This document shows positions 22,954 through 35,263 of a DNA stretch of 64,000 nt, piece by piece. Every line of letters begins with the position of its first letter. Within the stretch, counting starts at the first letter, position 1. The position numbers were made by a program, and so were the translations under genes. The notes beneath the pieces were generated by a model. The model did not search any database, was not told the DNA's origin, and worked only from the letters and a program-made list of their open reading frames with translations. This DNA is from Sambucus nigra (taxonomy: Eukaryota; Streptophyta; Magnoliopsida; Dipsacales; Adoxaceae), in assembly GCA_949130495.1 (NCBI GenBank), contig OX422221.1:153183741-153247740 (forward strand), read 5' to 3'.

Positions 22954-23102
22954 TCACTGCAATATAATTAACTTAAACAAAATACAATAGCAGCAGTTTA
23001 ATATTAACATTGTTAGTTAAAATCCAAACACATAGCAAACTCACGTTCTAGTTTCCACTGCCAATCTATACCCTCACACCCTGTCCAGAACCTAATAACC
23101 AC

Positions 23103-23114
23103 GCTCAAATACAA
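23103..23114 (-). other. Primer binding site of Tekay-2 (decayed)
   Basis: On the minus strand TTGTATTTGAGC lies a few bases after the LTR end (GCACGACA) and matches about 9 of 12 positions of TGGTATCAGAGC. Confidence 0.6.
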
Positions 23115-23117
23115 CGT

Positions 23118-25602
23118 TGTCGTGCCCCGCCTTAATTAAGTTAAACTCATCCTTGTTAATTAGAGATAAATTGCCTTAAACCATAAACAATGCTTTAATT
23201 TAAATCTCTAAGGAAAAACAACATGAGATTTTGTTTTTTTTCAAAGGCATGTGTACATGAAAACATAACTACAATTACATGTAACCTATAAATACTACAC
23301 AACTTTACATAACAAATATCTTTAGTTTAATATTTACACAACAAGATTCTTGATATTCAAACTATACTAGATATCCGTCACTCCCCCGTTTTAAGGTCCT
23401 AACTTGGCAGTGAACTCCAACTGATAGGCATACCTGAAACATAACATTATAGGAGTGTAAGCAACATAAGCTTAGTGAAAGACCATATTCCACACATATA
23501 AGCAATTCAAATAACCATTTTTATTTTCTAATGTTATAACTTAATAGGAATTGTGTGACTCTCGCAAGCCTGGACCCGCCAGTCCAATTAACTTTCAGTT
23601 AATGGGGAACATCAAATCCCCTAATTAGTCCCGAGTACAACAAACCTTTAAATTGGGATAATGGGGATGCGGCATCCCGTAGGACCCACCAACCCTTAAC
23701 ATTAGATAAAGGACTCAGTAGTCTAGATCATTATATAACATCGCTTAACATTTGTAATCATATGCATATGTTTCCTAAATACGACATCACTCCCATAAGC
23801 ATTTTAACACATGTGTTTAACTACACATTTCCATACGAACATATAAGTATCTATATTTCATAGGACAGGTCACTCACCTTGGATTTGGTTCTAATATTCA
23901 TACCAAACTACTTCCTTGCTATGGTAATATTAGCTGCTTCCCCACCTAATAAGTCAATGTCATTAGTATTTCAATACACCGATTAACATCAAACCCAGTA
24001 ATACATCACACCATTTGGTCAATCAGAAATAACTAAAGAGATAATTAATATTATACTTCACATTTATATAACACACAATTAATTAGGGTTCTAACACAAT
24101 TTACGGAATTAATTTACGAATTCGCTAGACAAAGTTATGCCCATTTTATTACAACCTTTTCCAAATTGTTTCTCAAGAAAAACAACAACACAACTTCAAC
24201 TTCCTGGAATTTTTATAATTTTTATACAATTTAACTTTTCATAATATTCCACACAATATCAGTAAACATATTGAATAATATAAAATTAATGTTTCATAAT
24301 TTTTAGGGCTCATTTTCTATGTCGAGCAAAACGTCAAACACCTGGTATGCATTCTTGCTCCTTTAGGGAAGATTTTAGACCAAAACTTCAAACAATCACC
24401 AAGGATACATTCCTTTGTATTTTTACACAATTATCGGATATGTTATACATGAATGAGTATATTTTACTCTCCAACTTGAATCACTCAATTCCAATAAGTA
24501 TTCCATGATTTATACCATTTTTAGTATAACTAGGTCAAAATACAACATTAAGGCATAACTTAACATTTTTAAGCATACATAACCTTGACCTTGAGTATAA
24601 TTCATAGAAACACATAATAAACATGTTTTATCAGAAATATACATCATAATCATGAATTTTCTAAATCAAAATTCTTTACAAAAAGATTATGTAAATTTAG
24701 GACTTTAAAGTATGCATTTACGATCCTAGCTCTCGTTTTAACTTATGTTCTTAACCCATCCTTGTTCCAACACAATTAAGCAATATGGGTATCATTAAAA
24801 TATATGTACAAATCAAAAATAAAAATATGATAAGTATAGAACTCATCCATGTGACCAACTTTAATAAAGATGTAATTACCTTACGAGGATTCCTTGATTT
24901 ATATAAAATTTCCAAAGATTTATTCCTTAACTTTCTTCTCTTTCTCTCTCTTTGGGAAAAAATCTTGTTCATGGCTGCATTTTCTGAAAAAAGGGGTTGT
25001 TTTATGAAGTTTAAGTCGGCCAAACCATCACCCACCCTTTAACCAATAAAAAAATAGCACTTGGTGTGCTAATAAGACAATTGTCACTTAAGGGATGGAC
25101 ATATTTTCCCTTGTTTCGTACTTTCGGTATAACTTCTTGTACGAGCCTTCGTTTAACCCACCGTTTGTTGTGTTATAATATTAATTCATATTTATACAAC
25201 TTTCATAATTTATGTTTTCCCAAAATCATAAACTAATACTCCTTTGGGCTTCGAACATGAAAGTATCAATTTATTAAAAATCTCAAAACTTTCACATTTG
25301 GCAACAAAACATTGCCAATTTCGTATCAACACCCTTATTTACTGTTATAAACATAATCATGCATTAAAAACATAATTTATGATGCATTTATCCACATAAC
25401 TAATCATATGTTCTAAACATGGTATCCCCGATCATAAGCTCAACTAGCACCTAATGTAAACAACACATATATCACATGAGCATGCATCCCCTAAACATAA
25501 TAATTAACATGTTTAACACACATAACCAATTTATAACTTATAACTCCTAAGTTATAATTAATCGTGTAATTAACCTTCCTAATCATGTTGTAGGGCCTTA
25601 CA
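23118..25602 (-). repeat. 5' LTR of Tekay-2 (right copy)
   Basis: Reads TGTCGTGCC...CTTACA on the + strand and matches 15800-18287. The 85-94 codon frames on both strands near 24751-25042 have counterparts spoiled by stops in the other LTR and show no domain. Confidence 0.93.
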
Positions 25603-27602
25603 GTTAATGAGCACGAGTTCAAATGCATATCTATTTGTGCTACATCCAAGGAAGCCTGGGACACGTTAGTTACTACTCACGAAGGTGATGAACATGTTAA
25701 GGCCGTAAAAACACAGATGTTAATACAATAGTATAACTCACTACTTATGTCTGAGACTGATACCTTTGATGAACTCTATATTAGACTAACTGACATTATT
25801 ATGAAATTGTATGCCAATGTTATAATATAGATATGAAAGAAATAGTGTCAAAAATTCTTAGGTCACTTCCCCCTAAGTTTGATAATAAATGTTATGAAAT
25901 TGAGGAGATAGAGGATCCATACTTGACCTCTGAATTCCTCAGTAGAAAATTAAGGATCGTAGAAATGGAACCTGAATTTAAAAAGAATCTTTCCAATAAT
26001 TAGAAAAGACAGTCCAGTTCTACTTTTTTTTTCAGTCTAAAATGCCCTCTGATGAGGAATGTGATTTCTAGACATTGGATAACCAGATAGCCCTTATGTC
26101 AAAATAGTTTAGGAAAATTTTAATCTTTAGAAACAATGTTGCTTCTAAATAAGGGGAAGCTAGATATCCAAACAACTCAAATAACAAGCCTCATGAGAGA
26201 AACCATGACAAACACAACACTGAGAACAATATCAGACCTAAAAGAGACCATAAAACCCCCCAATGTTATAAGTTTGGTAAAAAAGGTCACATAGCTATTA
26301 ATTATAGGGTTAAATTAAATAACTCTGCTAAAGTCAATTTCAGTAAGACTTGGGATAATTCAAGTTACTCTAAAGATAATGAGCATGAATCTTCCAACTC
26401 TTTTGACCCCTATATGTCCTTCTTTACAAAAATTGTATATTATGATGATATGCCTGTGAATAAGGCTGAATCTGATGCTATCATGCCTAGAACTATTATG
26501 TGTGATGATATTGTGCCTACTTATGGTTTATCTGCTCTTTGATTAGATAATACTAATATTATTGATATTGCTAGTAGTAGCTCTTCGACAATGTGGGTGA
26601 GTCAAAATGTTCGCATTAATGACGAATTGAATGAGTGTGTGAGTATGACAAATGAAGCGCTAGGGGACAACTCACACACTACTCACAATGAGTTCGAAAA
26701 TGATGATCTCCCTGATATTCACACACTCTACACTAAGACTCTTAGGAAAATCACTACACTAGAAAAGACATTCAAGGAATTAACTGAGAAAATCGAAGCC
26801 TTAAGCCTAATAGTGAAACAGAACGTAGAGGATTATACAAATCAGTGTCTGGCCTATGAAACCAAAACTAAATCTTTTGTTGTAAAAATTAAAGAACTCC
26901 CTTATTCAAATGAAGTGTTGGAAAATAAATATAATTAAACTTTGATAGAAATGGAGGAATCAAAACAAAAGGTTTCAACTGTCTTTAAGAAATTTTCTAA
27001 ATTTGAACACAATTCCAGTTGTTTTAAAGAGTGTGGTGCTTTAAGAAAAACCAATTCTGAAGATAAAAATGGTTTGGGATTTGATCACAAAAGTAAGGCA
27101 CAAACTAAAACTTTTTAACAGATCAAATTTTTTTATTCTGTAAAAAACCTGATGACCTATGTCCTGATTTTCAAGCCATAAAGAATGATTTTGAAAATAA
27201 GCAAAAAAGGCTAGATAATCTGATGGAAAATTGTTTTAAGCCAACTGTTGAACCTAAGGCTAAGTATATTTGGTCCATTATTAGCCAAGGAGATTCCTCA
27301 TTCAAACCTTTTGTAGTCAAACATAATACCCAAGTCTAGTAAATGGACAAACCTCTTTTCAAAAGTTTTCAAAATGTGAAAAAAAGTCTAGCAACCAATA
27401 TTGTTCCTATTGTAATGTTTATGGACACTGTCTCGATGAATGTTTTCAAAAATGACTATATAAACCTGTCTATAATTCACAAGTTAACAAAAACTTTAAT
27501 TATTCTAGGTAGAGCAAGAATAATTACGTACTTCCTAAACAACCCAATAAAAACTCTAACTATAGGAACAGGAAGAAAAGATCCCATGCTAAGAAGAAAT
27601 CT
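25603..27602 (+). pseudogene. gag: gag of the copia element, C-terminal part
   Basis: Resumes directly after Tekay-2 with SICATSKEAWDTLVTTHEG and KILRSLPPKFDNKCYEIEE, the second half of the UBN2-type gag domain. A first zinc knuckle near 26264-26305 is CYKFGKKGHIAINY, with two Cys replaced by Phe and Tyr. The open piece 26591-26938 is a probable coiled coil (Leu/Ile/Lys/Glu heptad text: LRKITTLEKTFKELTEKIEAL). A second zinc knuckle at 27402-27443 is intact (CSYCNVYGHCLDEC, CX2CX4HX4C) but in a different frame from the ORF that covers it. Several stops and frameshifts are spread over the region. Confidence 0.83.
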
Positions 27603-29160
27603 ATGAGAAAGAGTCCTAGATCTATGTCTAAACCAAAAGCTCACAAATCTTTCAAAACTAGAGATATATGGGTTAGAAAGGACAATCTCATACCCCAGTT
27701 GAAATGTAACATCGTTATTAGTGCTTTAAAACGTAAACACACTGCTTCTTGTTGGTACTTAGACGCTGGATGTTCCAAGCATGTGACCAAAGATGATACT
27801 AAATTATCTGGCAAAACTGACTTCTTAGGAGGGAATGTTTTGTTTGGGGACAAATTATCAGCTAAGATCATAGGAAAAGGAACACTCCAAGAAAAAAGAC
27901 TCCATATTGTCAAAGATGTCCTATTAGTACAAGGTCTTAAAGCTAATCTGTTGAGTATATTGTACTATTGCGACTTCAACCACACGACCACATTCTCAAA
28001 AACTAATTATAAGATTTTAAATGAGAATGGTGATTACATCCTTACAGGTCACATGATCCCAGATAACTGTTACATAGTAAATTCGAGTAATGATATTTGT
28101 AGGTTAACCAGACTTAATGATAATGAAATCTGGCATAATCGTCTGGGTCATATAATTGCGATAATCTTGGCATATTAAACTCTCGGGATATAGTTAGAGG
28201 TTTACCGAATATGAAACCAATTTCAAATGTTGTTTGTGAGATGTTAGCCTTTATGGTAATCCACATGGATCTTATGGGTTTACCGAATATGAAACCAATT
28301 TCAAAAATGATTAAGAATTATCATAGGAAAGTTGAAGAATTTTTAACGACAAAACCTCTAAAGATAATCCACATGGATCTTATGGGTCCCTAGTGAACTG
28401 TTAGCCTTTATGGTAACAACTATATTTTGGTCATTATGGATGATTTTACTCTATTCACTTGGGTATAATTTTTAAAGCAAAAAATATGACACATTCCGAG
28501 CATTTTTTAAAATACTTTTAAGAATCGAGAATGAATAAGATAACCAAGTTAATCGCATACGTAGCGATAGAGGAGGTGAATTTAAGGACTCGTGTGTAAC
28601 AAAGTATTGTAATTGTAATGGTTATCAACATGAATTTAGTGTGCCTAAAACACCTGAACAGAATGGTGTTGCTAAACGTAAAAATTGCACAATCCAAGAA
28701 ATGCCCAGGGTAATGATACATGCTAAGAACTTGCAAAAATACTTTTGGTTTGAGGCAGTTAAAACAACATATCATATAATCAACCAGGTCTATCTTCGAA
28801 AAAATAAGAAATAACCCTCCTATGAACTTTGGTATGGAAAAAATCCCAATCTAAAATATTTTTGAACTTTTGGGAGTACTTGTTATGTTTACAAATACAG
28901 AGAACACCTCTCTGAGTTTGAAACCCGTGGTGACAAAGCCATATTTTTGTGTTACTCCCCTAATAGTGGGGCTTATCACATTTATCACTTGCGTACCAAA
29001 GTAATCATGGAATCGATAAATGTGTTAGTGAGTGACACTAATATCGAGAGTAAAAAACATGGACCAATTATAGTAGATGAGTTTGAAAACTGTTTTACTT
29101 ATAACTCTCCAAAGATAGTTTATCCTTTACCAACTGAGACCCCTGAAGTACCTAACTAGG
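27603..29160 (+). pseudogene. pol: pol of the copia element: protease and integrase
   Basis: 27603-28178 holds the copia protease: SCWYLDAGCSKHVTKD near 27750, with D-A-G in place of the usual D-S-G, so the catalytic Asp (27762) remains. It then runs into the GAG-pre-integrase domain (EIWHNRLGHI), the start of the integrase zinc finger. After a stop the integrase is broken: HMDLMG occurs twice because of a local duplication, SDRGGEF follows near 28565, and the third catalytic position reads NGVAKRKN, where the expected Glu is Lys (AAA at 28674-28676). 28947-29157 is the C-terminal part after the core. Confidence 0.83.
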
Positions 29161-30777
29161 TTTCTAAAGATCATTCCATTGATAATATTATTGGTAACCC
29201 AGATGAGCTAATGCGTACAAGATCCTAATTACGTAAAGTTTCCCATTTTGCGTGCTTTGTTTCTATAGTAGAGCCAAAGAATGTGAATGAGACACTTAAT
29301 GACTCATTTTGGATAGGTGCTATACCGGAAGAGCTTGTCCAATTTAAAGGTCATGACGTGTGGAATATTGGTCCTAGGCCAGAAATAAAAGGGTTATTGG
29401 CACTCACTGGATTTTTAAAATAAAACAGATGAATGTGGGATGATAGTTAGAAATAAAGCTAGATTATTTGTCATGGCTTACTCTCAAGTTAAAGCAATAG
29501 ATTGTGAGGAGACCTTTGCCCGGTCACTCGTCTCGAGGTTGGTGGTTTACTCTTAGCCATGGCTTGTCACTTATGATTTAGTCTTTATCAAGTGGATATA
29601 AGGTCCACTTTTTTGAATGGTATTTTGATAGAGGAAATCTATGTTGAATAGGCGAAAGGGTTTATTGATCCTCATTACCCAAAACATGTGTATAGATTAA
29701 AAAAAAGCATTATACGGTTTAAACCAAGCCCCTCGAGCTTGGTACGAACTCTTGTCAACCTTTATCATCAATAAAGGTTTTCGACGTGGTAGAAATGACC
29801 ATACATTATTTGTTAAACATTTTAACAAATAGGTCTTAATAACTTAAGTTTTTGTTGACAACATTATATTTGAATTCGCTTCTCTGTCCGAGACTAAAGA
29901 GTTTTAAAAAATTATGCATGGAGAATTCAAAATGTCTCTTATGGGGGAGTTTCAATATTTCTTAGGTCTTCAAGTTACGTAAAAAGATGAGGGGTTATTC
30001 ATATCGCAGTATAAATACGCAATTAAATTAGTTAAAAATTTGATCTAGACATTGCCAAAATTACTAGGACACCCATGAGCACTTCCACGAAACTATCCAA
30101 AAATGAGAATGGGAAACTTGTATATCCTACGCTATATAGAAGTATAATAGGCAGTCTACTGTATCTAACAGCTTCTCGACTCGATATCATGTACGCTATT
30201 TGTATTTGCGTAGGTTACCAAAGTGCCCCTAAGGAGAGTCACATTTTATGTTTTAAAACGTATAATCAAATATGTTAATGGGACAATAAACCTAGGTCTA
30301 TGGTACATAAATGATACCACTAGCACAATTATAGGATACACTGATGCTGACTGGGCCAGCTGCTCAAATAACAGCAAACGCACTTCTGGTGCATATTATT
30401 ACATAAGCAACAGCTTAGTAGAGTGGGGTAATAAAAAATAGAACTGCATATCACTTTCGACAACCGAATCAGAATATATAGCTAAAGTAAGTTGTTGCGC
30501 TCAATTATTATGGATTAAACAAATGTTTAGTGATTACGACATTAATAAAGAAAAACTAAATCTATATTGCGATAATCAAAGTGCGATCAATATCTCTAAA
30601 AATCCTGTCCACATATTAAATTAGACATCATTTTATACGTGAACTTGTTGAGTCTAAAGAATTAGAGATAAACTATTTACCCACTTAACATCAAGTAGCT
30701 GAATTGTTCAGTAAACCTTTAGATAATTTACGTTTTGAATAGTTAAGAAAATCCATAGGTATGATTATACTTGAATA
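29161..30777 (+). pseudogene. pol: pol of the copia element: reverse transcriptase and RNase H
   Basis: Many stops and frame changes. Recognisable text: YQVDIRSTFLNGILIEEIYVE, then a KKSIIRFKPSPSSL stretch in the position of KKALYGLKQAPRAW. The active site is FVDNII at 29851-29868: the second Asp of the Y/F-V-D-D motif is Asn. RNase H begins near 30331 (IIGYTDADWASCSNN, RTSGAYYY) and continues with LSTTESEYIAK and CDNQSAINISKNP. HHFIRELVES and AELFSKPLDNLRFE close the frame near 30750. This order and ending are typical of SIRE-like elements. Confidence 0.85.
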
Positions 30778-30998
30778 GATCTCCATCACCTATAAAATCC
30801 TCCGGTTGATCTCATGCTAATAATATGTCTTTGAGGATATAGGGAGGTTTGTTCTTAGTTGAGTTATGTACAATAAGGTTTTCTCGAAAAGGGGGTACAT
30901 AGATAATTTTTATAGGATTAAGGTTCTCTCATTGTTTATCCCTACAAGTCCTAAATGGCTCAAATGAGATTTTTTCTCTCATTTCCAAAGCAGGAGAT
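30778..30998 (+). other. Copia 3' untranslated region with polypurine tract
   Basis: No gene. AAAGCAGGAGA at 30987-30997 directly precedes the LTR start TGAATC, equivalent to the GGGGGAGATTG junction common in plant copia elements. There is no room for an envelope-like ORF, which many SIRE elements carry here. Confidence 0.75.
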
Positions 30999-32859
30999 TG
31001 AATCACACTATATAGTTGACTGACTTAAGTCTCCACTATATAGGAGCCTCATCTAGTTTGGAAATGGTGATAAAATTGAGGTCCATCCTTCAAGTGCATT
31101 AAAGAACACTCATCAAGCTTCATCAACATCAGCTATGATTAATCTTCAAAGGTAGTAAAATCATCACACACACGTATAGGATTCCATTTCATTACTAATT
31201 GGTTGGTGTGTGTTAATTGGATTTAAAATCAATCCTACAATTTTTAGGAATTTTTTTAACAATTAAAACCTATTTTTAAAAGTAATTGAATTAGGGTTTT
31301 AAACTATTTGGGGTTGAAATTCATATTGCATAAGTTCCTAAAACTTGGATTGGGTGTAATCCAAAACTGGCATATAATATTGTGGTAGAAAATGATATTT
31401 TCAAAACTTTTAAAACACATGTTTGAGATTGATTCTGAGGCTGGCACGTGGTTGCATCTGATTGGTTACATTTGTGTTTTCTGGCTCTCACATTCAAGAG
31501 AATTACTTTCAATAATTCGATCATACTTATCAAGGGCCTGCATGTGTTCTTTTATAATCCAAGTTCATATCATTTATCCAATCAGAAAGAAGTATTAGGT
31601 GGTCGCTTAATAACCCTTATATTAAGTATTCAAAGTGTCGATTTAATCTCATCCCTCCATTTGACATATCCTTCTAGATCCTTCTACCCTCACTATAAAA
31701 GAAACCTTCGTCTGAACCATTTGATGTTTTTGGGGAGATTGAGAGTTTGAGAGAAAAAAAAGAGAGAGAAGAGAGAAAATAGAATTTCATACAAAAACTC
31801 TTGCAAAAAAAATTCAGAAAATTTGTTCTGAGAGTTAGGGTTTCTGATTTTCCTCTTAAGTCTAAATTTCTCTTTCAACAACCACACAGACTGAGATCTT
31901 GTTTCTGTTTAGAAACTTGTAGATCTAATTCAGTGATATAGTTTTACTTAGTTTTATAGGTTGTTTTGATTTTTTATTTTGAGAAATCATTCTCTCGTTT
32001 TGGATACTATTTTGATAACGCTTGTAATATGTTTTACATCCAACATCTCTCATTTTTTTGACAAAACTAAAATGATGACTTACATATTTCAGATCTGCTA
32101 ATTTTTCAGTTCGAAATTTTTTTGTGAATAAATAACGTTCTAAGGATCTAGGTTTTAAAGATCCAAAAGATATTCAGATATTGAAATAGTTTTGTGTAAA
32201 AAGATTAAGTCTAATTTTAGAAGCGTGAAAAAAGAGTTTCATACTTAGATTTTTATAATTTGCATGAATTTTTTGTAATTAAGTGTGTGTGAGTGTATGC
32301 ATGGCATTTTAGTCACAACACTCACTACACTATCACCCACAATCACCAAAGTGTGATGTTGGTTGAGAGCATCTGATTTTTGGGTCGACACTATAAAAGA
32401 GGAGAATTGAAGCAAAGCAGGGAACCGAAAAAGGACACGTACATTCCTTAGGAGAAGTCAGAAAGAATACCGTGAAGGATGGGTTCTCAGTAGGTATATT
32501 TCTAGACTTGGATAAAGGAATTTCTTGTATGATCTGTTGTGTGTTTGTAAGCTTGATTTTTATAGTGCATTTTTGGTTTTGTGGTGTGGATGTTTCCCCA
32601 ATTGAGTGTGGTTTTACAATGTAAAAAATATTATCTCTCTTCTCTGTGCTTTTTAATCTTTCACTGCTACAATCTGCTACACGGATTTAGGTTTAAACTA
32701 AAAAACCTATTTATAAGATTTTTAAATAATTTGTTCAAATAAACTGATTTGACACATCTCGTGTTCTTGCTAATATTTTTATAAGAGTTTCTTCAAAAAA
32801 TAATTCAAACTCACTAAGAAATTTTAAACTTTGCTAAAATAACATAGTGATGTTTTTCA
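30999..32859 (+). repeat. 3' LTR of the copia element
   Basis: Starts TGAATCACAC and ends TTTTTCA, matching 13610-15460. Keeps the TATAAAAG at 31694-31701. The GT and G runs of the 5' LTR are only short here. Confidence 0.9.
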
Positions 32860-33904
32860 AGGTTGATACCCAGCATGACAACAAATTATTCTTAGGTAGG
32901 ACACACCTAATTCGGGCCAAAGAAAAACATATTCGCTTTAGGGTTTGCCTCTAAAAGATTACAGTCAATTTCATGGTTATGCCACAAAGTAGTCGGACGC
33001 AAATTAAATGCCTCATAATTGATGTTTATACTCACATGGCCTTCAAACCCTCAAGATAATTTACAAAGCCTGCAGTCATCGGAATGGCCATCGTAGAGAG
33101 AATTAAATCTTGGAGGAACAAAGAAAGAAGAAAAAAGTTGAAGTGTGGTTTAAAAATCCATTCATAAGGCCCCTTTTACAGTTGAAATTGCCCATAAAAG
33201 AAGAAGCAATCAATCTGATGCTGCAACAATAGTTTATAAGTACCAAGGAATGGAGGAAGAGGACAATCATGGTTGAAAAGTAACCATAAATGTTGAGGTA
33301 TGCTGATAGACATGCCAAATGGGATGCCAATTTGCACACCCCCTATTGTGGGAAGATTCCCTTTTTCTTTCTTTCCTCCTTGGTTTTCAAATAAGTCCCT
33401 CTTTAAGTTAACCATTTACAATGAGCGTTTCACAAACATTTCCTTCTAGAAAATTTTCAAAAATGATATATTTAACACCTTTTCTTACTTTTCATCATTA
33501 AATAAAATCCCAAGTGGGAAATCACAAGTGCATGTAGACTAGGTCATTAATTCAAGATAACCCAAATTAAAAAGGCATTATTGTATAAATGTATTTCATT
33601 GCATTTAAATTTTTCCTAAGAAGAAAAGAAAACAAAAAACAAAAAAAAGACCAAAATTATCGGAACACAACCCAGAGTTTCTAACCTAATCAAATTAAGA
33701 TCCACCTTCTCGAGGATCTCAACGCACACGTTTCCCATGACGGTGATCAGTGTACTCTCAATTTTAAGAACCGGATCCCTCCTCATAGTTCTTAGCAGTC
33801 ACCAATGGCGCCACACAAGATCGAGTTATTTGTCTCACATGATCAACAACAGAAGCCATCCAATGTCTGATGTCATGCAGCCAAGACGCCGATACACGCA
33901 GGGT

Positions 33905-33993
33905 CTACAAAAGTAAAATTGAGAAAAAAATCAAGATAGTAACAGACGAAAATATTAAAATCCAAGTATGGGAATTAAAATCCAAAGTCATAC
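33905..33993 (-). other. Further intron of the PMD-like pseudogene
   Basis: 89 nt, minus strand: donor AGAGAG|GTATGAC, acceptor CTTTTGTAG|ACCC. Exon text after it reads RVSASWLHDIRHWMASVVDHV, then after a frame slip KIESTLITVMGNVCVEILEK. Confidence 0.6.
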
Positions 33994-34515
33994 CTCTCTT
34001 TGACGAACCTCATTGGAAAATGGAGGGAATCCATCTAGTGTTGCCTAAGGATGATGAGGAAATGATACCATAGGGCCTCTACCTAGTTAGATATGATAAG
34101 AAGGAGTATAGAAGTGTTGAGTGGGAAATACCTCCTCCGCCACTACACTGTTCCCTGACGCCTGTGCTGAAGAATTTGATGCACTAATACCACCTCTAGT
34201 CTCTACGGATGATGAAGACACTCCCTTCATGTCATATATGGATGGATACATCACCTAACTAGTCATGAAGTCTATATAACTGTTCCCTATTATCGTATCA
34301 GAATAGAGCATATAACGCTCACCCTCCGACACTGCTTCCCTCGTGTCATCCGACAACTCCCCTATTTTCATCATATAGGTAGGAGGTGCTGGCGATGGGA
34401 CCTCCACCTCAACCTTCATCACCTCACTTACCACCCTCTCTCCCAGGAACCGGATGTATCGAAACTTGTGCGCCAATAACCTCATCATCTGCGCGTGCAA
34501 ACTCGTGACCCCTGT

Positions 34516-34531
34516 CCCCCCCCCCCCCCCC
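34516..34531. repeat. C16 homopolymer inside the PMD-like pseudogene
   Basis: A run of 16 C on the + strand, Gly codons on the minus strand, at the N-terminal edge of an open 96-codon piece. Confidence 0.9.
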
Positions 34532-34829
34532 GGGACAAACGCCAAGGTTAGAACGTCACTTGTCCCAGAATAAAGTCAATCAATAAAAATCTTCAAAAAT
34601 ATAAGAAAAATACACAAAAATCCCCAAAAATCTACAAATGAAATAAATTAAAGTCTAGCATGATCACTCGTAAGGGCATTCAGAACCACCCTCACATTCT
34701 TCATGACTAAGAATTTCTTCGATGCCCTATTTGATCTCCTCCATCGACTCATCCTCAAGAACTCCCCCATCTCATACACCTTCAGAGACATCAACCCCTT
34801 ATTGTAATGATCACCTCGTAAAACCACAC

Positions 34830-34918
34830 CTACAAAATTAACCTAAGGCTCTCATTAAATAAAATCTTTGAAAAAATAAAAAATCAAGAAGGAAATGCAA
34901 AAAAATAATAAATCATAC
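34830..34918 (-). other. Intron 2 of the PMD-like pseudogene
   Basis: 89 nt, minus strand: donor TTGGAG|GTATGA, acceptor ATTTTGTAG|GTGTGG; U-rich body. Coding-like text continues after it (VVLRGDHYNKGLMSLKVYE). Confidence 0.65.
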
Positions 34919-35182
34919 CTCCAACCCCATCAGCTGAAGCACGTCTAATAAAGTTACTAGGATCTCAATCACACTTAGATGGAATGTGTGGATGGTGTCC
35001 CACCAACTCTCTCCCAAACCATACATAATAGCTGACGATCTCACCATGTCATCCAAAGCCCCTGCAAGTGGACTACACCCCATAGCCTCCACCATTTACT
35101 TCAATTTCGTGAGGAGTTTCTCCTAGACCTTATTAAATGATGTCAATCCCCTAGAGCGTATACCTGAAGAAACGACAACCAC

Positions 35183-35263
35183 CTGCATAAGAGGAATAAT
35201 CATTAATCCCCAGTGAAAAATAAATCTGAAAGAAAAATTCAAAAAATAATAAAGAACACTCAC
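35183..35263 (-). other. Intron 1 of the PMD-like pseudogene
   Basis: 81 nt, minus strand: donor ACTAT|GTGAGTG, acceptor TTATGCAG|GTGG. AT-rich, phase 0, both sites canonical. Confidence 0.7.

Larger units (their letters stand above)
15800..25602 (-). mobile_element. Tekay-2: Ty3/gypsy chromodomain element nested in copia gag
   Basis: A minus-strand element with LTRs 23118-25602 (5' LTR in its own sense) and 15800-18287 (3' LTR), and gag, protease, RT, RNase H, integrase and a chromodomain-like tail between them. Direction, domain order and the tail fit a Tekay-like chromovirus, distinct from Tekay-1. It sits inside the copia gag: the reading frame before 15800 resumes after 25602 in the same domain. 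Flanking 5-mers gataa (15795-15799) and gttaa (25603-25607) agree at four of five bases. By eye the LTRs differ at several percent of positions, so this insertion is old, but younger than its copia host. Confidence 0.92.
13610..32859 (+). mobile_element. SIRE-like Ty1/copia retrotransposon, split by Tekay-2
   Basis: Two related LTRs (13610-15460 and 30999-32859) bracket a primer binding site, a gag split by Tekay-2, and a decayed copia-order pol (protease, integrase, RT, RNase H) ending in a purine tract. Without the 9.8-kb insertion the element is about 9.45 kb. The gag with two zinc-knuckle sites and a coiled coil, and the RNase H tail (CDNQSAINISKNP, HHFIRELVE), resemble the SIRE/Maximus (Sirevirus) lineage. 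Flanking 5-mers are aggg-t (13605-13609) and aggt-t (32860-32864), a probable target duplication with one mutation. Many stops and frameshifts and several tens of LTR differences make it clearly older than Tekay-1. Confidence 0.88.

Noticed and set aside
24751..25042. Overlapping frames of 94 and 85 codons on both strands in the Tekay-2 LTR
   Set aside because: The matching region of the other LTR (about 17430-17700) is broken by stops, and the translation is low-complexity Lys/Ile/Phe text from AT-rich DNA.
33870..34073. 67-codon + strand frame as a separate gene
   Set aside because: It lies over the minus-strand PMD-like exon and intron, which have splice sites and better protein text.
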